A stretch of DNA of 11,378 bases from Actinomycetota bacterium (GTDB taxonomy: Bacteria > Actinomycetota > Actinomycetes > Nanopelagicales > Nanopelagicaceae): positions 1 through 11,378 of the forward strand of contig CANKXJ010000018.1 in assembly GCA_947487595.1 (NCBI GenBank). Direction: 5' to 3'. Of the stretch, positions 8,031-11,378 are shown piece after piece. Within the stretch, counting starts at the first letter, position 1, and the number at the start of each line of letters is the position of its first letter. The notes under the pieces are model-generated. The model searched no databases and was not told the origin of the DNA. It worked only from the letters and a program-made list of their open reading frames with translations. The position numbers and the translations under genes are program-made.

Positions 8031-8633
8031 AACAGGTGGAGCGGTTTTAATTACTAACCAACTCCCATAAGCAGTTGCAAAAAATAGCGGGTAGCCCATG
8101 GCTAAGTTAACTGTTCCCAGCAAGTTCACATTGCCACTTCGATAAATGGGATATTGAACAGCAATACGTGAGAAGAACATTGCAACCCAAATCCAACTTG
8201 CCCTCGTGTAAACCTTCTTGCGTTCTGGATTCTTTCGCCATTCAAAGTTTTCACCTAGCAATGGTCCTAAAACGATTCCCAATAGTGGCCACCCCACTAA
8301 ATTTGCAAGTAAGTATGCGCTGCCATAGGCCAGATTAGTTAATAGTTTAGGGATATAGAAATCAGAGGCATTACCCGAACGATTAGCAAAGTAGGCACAA
8401 ATTAAAACACCCAATATTCCTGAAATAGAATGCTGAATAGTGTCCTTTTTTGCCAAACGAAAAATTGCTAAACAAATTGAAAGGCTCAACGCGGCAACAA
8501 TGGCTTCTCGTAAATTATTTCTAACATTGAAAGTGACAAGGAAAATAACTGCAGGAAGACCGGAATCAATCAGGCCTTTCTTGCCACCCAGAGCTTTGAT
8601 TACTGTTTCTTTGTCTTGATTATGTTCGCTCAT
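8016..8633 (-). CDS. DUF3159 integral membrane protein
   Basis: A 205-residue hydrophobic protein of an actinobacterial family without assigned function. Predicted membrane segments by eye lie near residues 23-37, 42-60, 69-84, 98-126 (one long or two short), 144-160 and 171-197. Between them are a charged loop (FEWRKNPERKK, 130-140) and the family-like stretch SDFYIPKLLTNLAYG. There is no signal peptide. Its ATG overlaps the dut stop in ATGA, so translation is probably coupled to dut, and no Shine-Dalgarno is evident. In M. tuberculosis the equivalent Rv2693c sits beside ceoC, as here. That persistent position might hint at a tie to ion transport, but nothing in the sequence shows one. The family assignment rests on motif and context. 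Confidence 0.85.
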   Translation of the reverse strand: MSEHNQDKETVIKALGGKKGLIDSGLPAVIFLVTFNVRNNLREAIVAALSLSICLAIFRLAKKDTIQHSISGILGVLICAYFANRSGNASDFYIPKLLTNLAYGSAYLLANLVGWPLLGIVLGPLLGENFEWRKNPERKKVYTRASWIWVAMFFSRIAVQYPIYRSGNVNLLGTVNLAMGYPLFFATAYGSWLVIKTAPPVIKSN

Positions 8634-9073
8634 GCCACACCCGTTGATCCAAAGCCACCGCTACCCCGACCAGAGCCAGGCAGTTCTTCTACTTCTATGA
8701 ATTCTGCTTTTTCTACTTGTTGAATGAGTAATTGAGCGATGCGATCGCCCTTCTTAAAAGAGATTGATTCCTTGGGATCATGATTAATTAAAATACAAGC
8801 GATTTCTCCTCGATAGCCAGCGTCAATTGTGCCTGGAGTGTTCACTAGTGTGACCCCATGCTTCATTGCTAAACCTGATCGGGGATGAACCAGTGCCACA
8901 TAACCATCAGGAAGTGCTAGTGATATTCCTGTTGGAATCAATGCCCGCTCCCCTGGAGTTAAAGTGAAATCCTTAGTAGTAACTAAATCAGCCCCAGCAT
9001 CACCACCCTTTGCATAACGTGGAAGTGGAACCGAAGGATCCAAACGCTTGATTAAAACTTTAAGCTTGCTCAT
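8630..9073 (-). CDS. dut: Deoxyuridine 5'-triphosphate nucleotidohydrolase (dUTPase)
   Basis: It hydrolyses dUTP to dUMP and pyrophosphate, keeping uracil out of DNA and supplying dTMP synthesis. At 147 residues it is a typical homotrimeric dUTPase with all five motifs in order: GDAGADL (24-30), PRSGLA (64-69), GTIDAGYRGE (81-90, catalytic Asp84), RIAQLLI (111-117) and RGSGGFGSTG (136-145). The C-terminal Gly-rich motif closes over the active site. It is the middle gene of a minus-strand operon: its ATG directly abuts the thioesterase stop codon with no gap and no Shine-Dalgarno, and its own stop overlaps the DUF3159 start. Expression therefore probably depends on translation of the upstream gene. 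Confidence 0.97.
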   Translation of the reverse strand: MSKLKVLIKRLDPSVPLPRYAKGGDAGADLVTTKDFTLTPGERALIPTGISLALPDGYVALVHPRSGLAMKHGVTLVNTPGTIDAGYRGEIACILINHDPKESISFKKGDRIAQLLIQQVEKAEFIEVEELPGSGRGSGGFGSTGVA

Positions 9074-9658
9074 CTACGGATTAATCTCGAAATCAGGATC
9101 AACAAAGGCAAGGATCTCTGGACTCTTAGCAATGTGGTCTAAGTACTCCTTAGGCGCGTTGTTGAGAAAGTGGTCCATGGGAACAATAACAAATAAAGCA
9201 GCTGCCCTGACTGCCAATTCTCCATCAGGTGTGTTTAAGCGTCCTTCAGCAGATGTGTAAACCTTACGATTTACTTTTCCAGTAATTTTTGCAGTGATAT
9301 GTAAGGTTGAACCCATAGGTACAGGCTTTAAAAAATCTGTTTCAAGACGTGCAGTAACTGCAGGTGCGCGCAATAACCACATTAACTTTCCAAGGGCTTC
9401 ATCAAAAGCTAAAGAAAGTAATCCACCATGTGCCAAGCCAGGTGCTCCCTGGTGATTTTCAGTAACTGTGAACTGGGCAGTTATGTCCACACCTTGACCT
9501 GCATATGCAACAAGATGTAAACCGGTGGGATGCAGTTCGCCGCAACCAAAGCAGTGACCAAAATGTGAGGGAATCTTTGAACCAACTGGTGGAGCTTTCA
9601 GATGTCGCTCGGGAATCATCGCACCCTCAGGTGGCGTAGTAGATGCGATACGGCTCAT
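9074..9658 (-). CDS. PaaI-like hotdog-fold acyl-CoA thioesterase
   Basis: A single hotdog domain of 194 residues, probably a cytosolic thioesterase that hydrolyses an acyl-CoA; the substrate is not readable. The core runs from about residue 45 to 160 with the motif GLAHGGLLSLAFDEALG at 74-90, including His77-Gly-Gly and the acidic pair Asp86/Glu87 on the central helix. An N-terminal CFGCG motif (Cys36, Cys39) precedes the fold, as in other actinobacterial members I recall; its role is unknown. About 30 extra residues at each end flank the domain. It leads the thioesterase-dut-DUF3159 operon. TAGTCT ends 7 bases before the ATG and there is no Shine-Dalgarno, supporting this start over the internal Met14. 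It diverges from the DUF3093 gene across 31 bases. Confidence 0.88.
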   Translation of the reverse strand: MSRIASTTPPEGAMIPERHLKAPPVGSKIPSHFGHCFGCGELHPTGLHLVAYAGQGVDITAQFTVTENHQGAPGLAHGGLLSLAFDEALGKLMWLLRAPAVTARLETDFLKPVPMGSTLHITAKITGKVNRKVYTSAEGRLNTPDGELAVRAAALFVIVPMDHFLNNAPKEYLDHIAKSPEILAFVDPDFEINP

Positions 9659-9665
9659 GAAGCAA

Positions 9666-9671
9666 AGACTA
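9666..9671 (-). promoter_or_regulatory. Putative -10 element of the thioesterase-dut-DUF3159 operon (leaderless)
   Basis: Minus-strand TAGTCT is followed by 7 bases and then the ATG at 9658. It lies in the 31-base gap to the divergent DUF3093 gene. No -35 hexamer or Shine-Dalgarno is evident. Confidence 0.5.
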
Positions 9672-9676
9672 TCCGA

Positions 9677-9682
9677 TAGCGT
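9677..9682 (+). promoter_or_regulatory. Putative -10 element for the DUF3093 gene (leaderless)
   Basis: TAGCGT is followed by 7 bases and then the ATG at 9690. An earlier ATG at 9683 is out of frame with the family protein. The element is 5 bases from the opposing TAGTCT at 9666-9671, so the two promoters are back to back. Confidence 0.45.
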
Positions 9683-9689
9683 ATGACCT

Positions 9690-10124
9690 ATGCGATACCG
9701 AGAAGTGATCCGTATGCCACTATGGCTACTCGCACTGATTTACTTCTTCTTTCTCTCATTTGTACTCTCCGTGTGGGCGGCTCTAGGAAACTCTGCTGCG
9801 CTGATGAGTTTTCTTGCACTCAGCGCTCTTATGGTTGTAATTGCCATCCGCACACGATTGATAATCCAAGTTAGCCAGTCAGAGTTAATGGTTGGCCGAG
9901 CTCACATAGAGTTGAAGTACATAGGTGAAGTCACTGAATTAGATAGCGCAGCTATGAGAAATATCAGATCCCGTGATGCTAATCCTTTGGCATTTCTGGG
10001 AATTAGGTTCTGGTCGTCCACTGGCGTGAAAGTGGAGTTAACAGATAAACGAGATAAAACGCCTTATTGGTTAATTACAAGTAATAAGGCGAATCAACTG
10101 GCTCAAGCTTTAAGAGTTAATTAA
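9690..10124 (+). CDS. DUF3093 small membrane protein
   Basis: A 144-residue protein of an actinobacterial family without known function. It starts with a short basic stretch (MRYREVIRMP), then two hydrophobic helices at about residues 9-32 and 36-54 that form a hairpin. A soluble C-terminal domain of about 85 residues follows, rich in beta-like strands and ending in PYWLITSNKANQLAQAL, a pattern I associate with DUF3093. In M. tuberculosis Rv2698 stands in the same place beside dut and a DUF4193 gene. The start at 9690 is supported by the leaderless element. It is a single-gene unit whose stop codon overlaps that of the convergent DUF4193 gene. Confidence 0.85.
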   Translation: MRYREVIRMPLWLLALIYFFFLSFVLSVWAALGNSAALMSFLALSALMVVIAIRTRLIIQVSQSELMVGRAHIELKYIGEVTELDSAAMRNIRSRDANPLAFLGIRFWSSTGVKVELTDKRDKTPYWLITSNKANQLAQALRVN

Positions 10125-10134
10125 TTACACTCTT
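10112..10134. terminator. Inverted repeat around the DUF3093/DUF4193 overlapping stops
   Basis: AAGAGT (10112-10117) and ACTCTT (10129-10134) pair around an 11-base A+T loop containing both TAA stops. The 6-base stem is symmetric for both strands and could aid bidirectional termination, but no T-tract follows on either side. Confidence 0.25.
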
Positions 10135-10417
10135 TACAAACAGCTTTAGCACCTTCGCCTTTGGCAAGTTGGGTAATGTGATGCACAAGGAAACAACGTG
10201 AACATGTGAATTCATCAACTTGCTTTGGTACCACTCGAACTGCTAATTCTTCACCTGATAAATCTGCACCAGGTAGCTCTAGACTTTCAGCAGCTTCTGC
10301 TTCATCAACATCGATCTGGCCGGATTGAGCATCGACACGTTTAGCTTTTAATTCTTCTAACGATTCTTCATGTAGTTCTTCATCAGTTTTTCTGGGTGTG
10401 TCGTAATCTGTTGCCAT
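10121..10417 (-). CDS. DUF4193 small zinc-ribbon-like protein
   Basis: A 98-residue acidic protein of a widespread actinobacterial family of unknown function. The N-terminal two thirds are charged and probably flexible (TPRKTDEELHEESLEELKAK, then an Asp/Glu-rich stretch). The C-terminus carries two CxxC knuckles, Cys72/Cys75 in CSRC and Cys94/Cys97 in CKEC, consistent with one bound zinc. The frame stays open for 19 codons upstream, but the family begins MATDYD, and GAGGTGAG at 10422-10429 is well placed for the ATG at 10417. The 95-base gap to hflX is the longest in the window and may hold its promoter, although I found no convincing TANNNT hexamer there; read-through from hflX is possible. 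It corresponds to Rv2699c. Confidence 0.9.
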   Translation of the reverse strand: MATDYDTPRKTDEELHEESLEELKAKRVDAQSGQIDVDEAEAAESLELPGADLSGEELAVRVVPKQVDEFTCSRCFLVHHITQLAKGEGAKAVCKECN

Positions 10418-10421
10418 TGCT

Positions 10422-10429
10422 CTCACCTC
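10422..10429 (-). promoter_or_regulatory. Ribosome binding site of the DUF4193 gene
   Basis: Minus-strand GAGGTGAG ends 4 bases before the ATG at 10417, with the GAGG core 8 bases away. It fixes the start at MATDYD rather than at upstream Met codons and implies a leadered mRNA. Confidence 0.65.
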
Positions 10430-10512
10430 GATTCCATACGTGACTAGTTCCTGCGGGCGCATCATGGCGCACATCAGCCTTTACTGTTGCTATAACGCTC
10501 GGCGTGTCGGGG

Positions 10513-11378
10513 TTATTCCCCCCTCACTTGCACCTTTTCTATCGCAGCAGCCAGCGTTGCATCGACCCGGCCGTGAATTGCAGTGCCAGCCTCCACATAC
10601 TCTTCAGATAAGATTTCTCCACGCTCATGAATCTCATGCACCAAGTCACCACGCTCATAAGGGATGACTGCATTAATTTCAACTGAGGGCCTAGGCAAAG
10701 ATCGTTCAATTGCATAAACCAGACCTTCAATGCCAAAACCGGTTCTGACTGAAAAAGCATAACTATTAGGTTCTTTGCGCAAAATCTCCATGACAACTTC
10801 AGGATTAGCAACATCTACTTTATTAATGGCAATAATTTCAGGAATATCTCCCCCGCCAATTTCTGCAATAACTTCTCGAACCGCACGAATCTGCTCGAAT
10901 GGATCTGCGTGTGATCCATCAACAACATGCACAATGACATCAGAGCCAGATACTTCTTCTAGCGTTGATTTGAAAGCATCAATTAGCTGGTGTGGCAGAT
11001 GGCGAACGAATCCCACTGTGTCACTCAAGGTGTATACGCGACCATCACTGGTTTGTGATTTACGCACAGTTGGATCTAACGTTGCAAAAAGTGCGTTCTC
11101 TACAAGAACCCCGGCATCTGTAAGGCGATTGAGCAGGGATGATTTACCAGCATTGGTATATCCAGCAATTGCGACGGATGGGATATTAAAACGCCGGCGC
11201 TCTTGGCGTTTGGTATCGCGGGATACCTTCATCTCTGCTAACTCTTTGCGCAGCTTTGCCATCTTGTCACGGATTTTGCGTCGATCAGTTTCAATCTTTG
11301 TCTCACCCGGACCGCGACCACCAATACCAGCTCCACCTGCGGCGCGACCACCAGCTTGGCGTGAGCGTGACTCTCCCC
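10513..11378 (-). CDS. hflX: GTPase HflX, 3' part
   Basis: A translational GTPase that binds the 50S subunit and, in E. coli, splits stalled or heat-damaged ribosomes. The frame is open to the right edge, so the N-terminus is missing; 287 residues are visible. The visible part begins in the Gly-rich linker (ESRSRQAGGRAAGGAGIGG, then RGPGETKIETDRR), goes through the coiled coil (KMAKLRKELAEMK), and enters the G domain: G1 GYTNAGKS (visible residues 72-79), a Thr in FATLDPT as G2, G3 DTVGF (119-123), G4 NKVD (185-188) and G5 SVRTG (from 209). A C-terminal beta domain ends in VQVRGE. The Met at 11262 is internal. It lies upstream of DUF4193 on the same strand with a 95-base gap. Confidence 0.97.
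   Translation of the reverse strand, partial: GESRSRQAGGRAAGGAGIGGRGPGETKIETDRRKIRDKMAKLRKELAEMKVSRDTKRQERRRFNIPSVAIAGYTNAGKSSLLNRLTDAGVLVENALFATLDPTVRKSQTSDGRVYTLSDTVGFVRHLPHQLIDAFKSTLEEVSGSDVIVHVVDGSHADPFEQIRAVREVIAEIGGGDIPEIIAINKVDVANPEVVMEILRKEPNSYAFSVRTGFGIEGLVYAIERSLPRPSVEINAVIPYERGDLVHEIHERGEILSEEYVEAGTAIHGRVDATLAAAIEKVQVRGE

Noticed and set aside
9683..9685. ATG seven bases before the DUF3093 start
   Set aside because: It opens a 63-codon frame without family residues; the frame from 9690 gives two membrane helices and the DUF3093 C-terminus.
10418..10474. Upstream extension of the DUF4193 protein by 19 codons
   Set aside because: It runs through a clear Shine-Dalgarno, and the family begins MATDYD at 10417.
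10418..10512. Promoter of DUF4193 or terminator of hflX in the 95-base gap
   Set aside because: A TATAGC-like hexamer and a GGGG/CCCC pair are visible, but there is no TANNNT, no credible -35 and no T-tract, so neither is called.
1..11378. Mobile elements, CRISPR, tRNA, rRNA, riboswitches, toxin-antitoxin or defence genes
   Set aside because: No transposase, repeat array, tRNA-like arms or system-specific domains were found on either strand; essentially all sequence is accounted for by housekeeping genes.

Overview
The window is a gene-dense chromosomal segment from an actinobacterium. The organism call rests on gene order. A TRAM-domain RNA methyltransferase, paired TrkA/Ceo proteins, DUF3159, dut, DUF3093 and DUF4193 appear in the order I recall from Mycobacterium tuberculosis Rv2689c to Rv2699c, with dxs and acnA beside them. 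The DNA is A+T-rich for this phylum (mid-40s % G+C by eye), genes overlap or nearly touch, and no gap exceeds about 95 bases. That fits a small streamlined genome such as the freshwater Nanopelagicales (acI) lineage; this placement is inference.

Layout: the 3' part of a fatty-acid oxidation 3-hydroxyacyl-CoA dehydrogenase (+, 2-889) converges on and overlaps dxs. A minus-strand block follows, read from right to left: RNA methyltransferase (6666-5452), aconitase acnA (5417-2769), dxs (2750-831). Divergent from it are ceoB and ceoC (+, 6699-8023), two overlapping potassium-channel regulatory subunits. Next is a minus-strand operon of a PaaI-like thioesterase, dut and DUF3159 (9658-8016). Divergent from that is DUF3093 (+, 9690-10124), which meets DUF4193 (-, 10417-10121) at overlapping stop codons. 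The 3' part of hflX (-, 11378-10513) ends the window.

The genes are mostly housekeeping: beta-oxidation, the MEP isoprenoid pathway, the TCA cycle, RNA methylation, K+ uptake control, dUTP removal and ribosome rescue. I see no mobile element, CRISPR array, tRNA, rRNA or novel defence-type system.

The best signal is regulatory. Five starts (dxs, the methyltransferase, ceoB, the thioesterase, DUF3093) each have a TANNNT -10 hexamer ending exactly 7 bases before the start codon and no Shine-Dalgarno sequence. This is the signature of leaderless transcription. Both divergent gene pairs place two such hexamers back to back within 31-32 bases. Three other starts (acnA, ceoC, DUF4193) have Shine-Dalgarno sequences instead. 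Also notable: the membrane permease and the OB-fold/DUF3710 genes expected here are absent, and all three convergent gene pairs overlap at their 3' ends.
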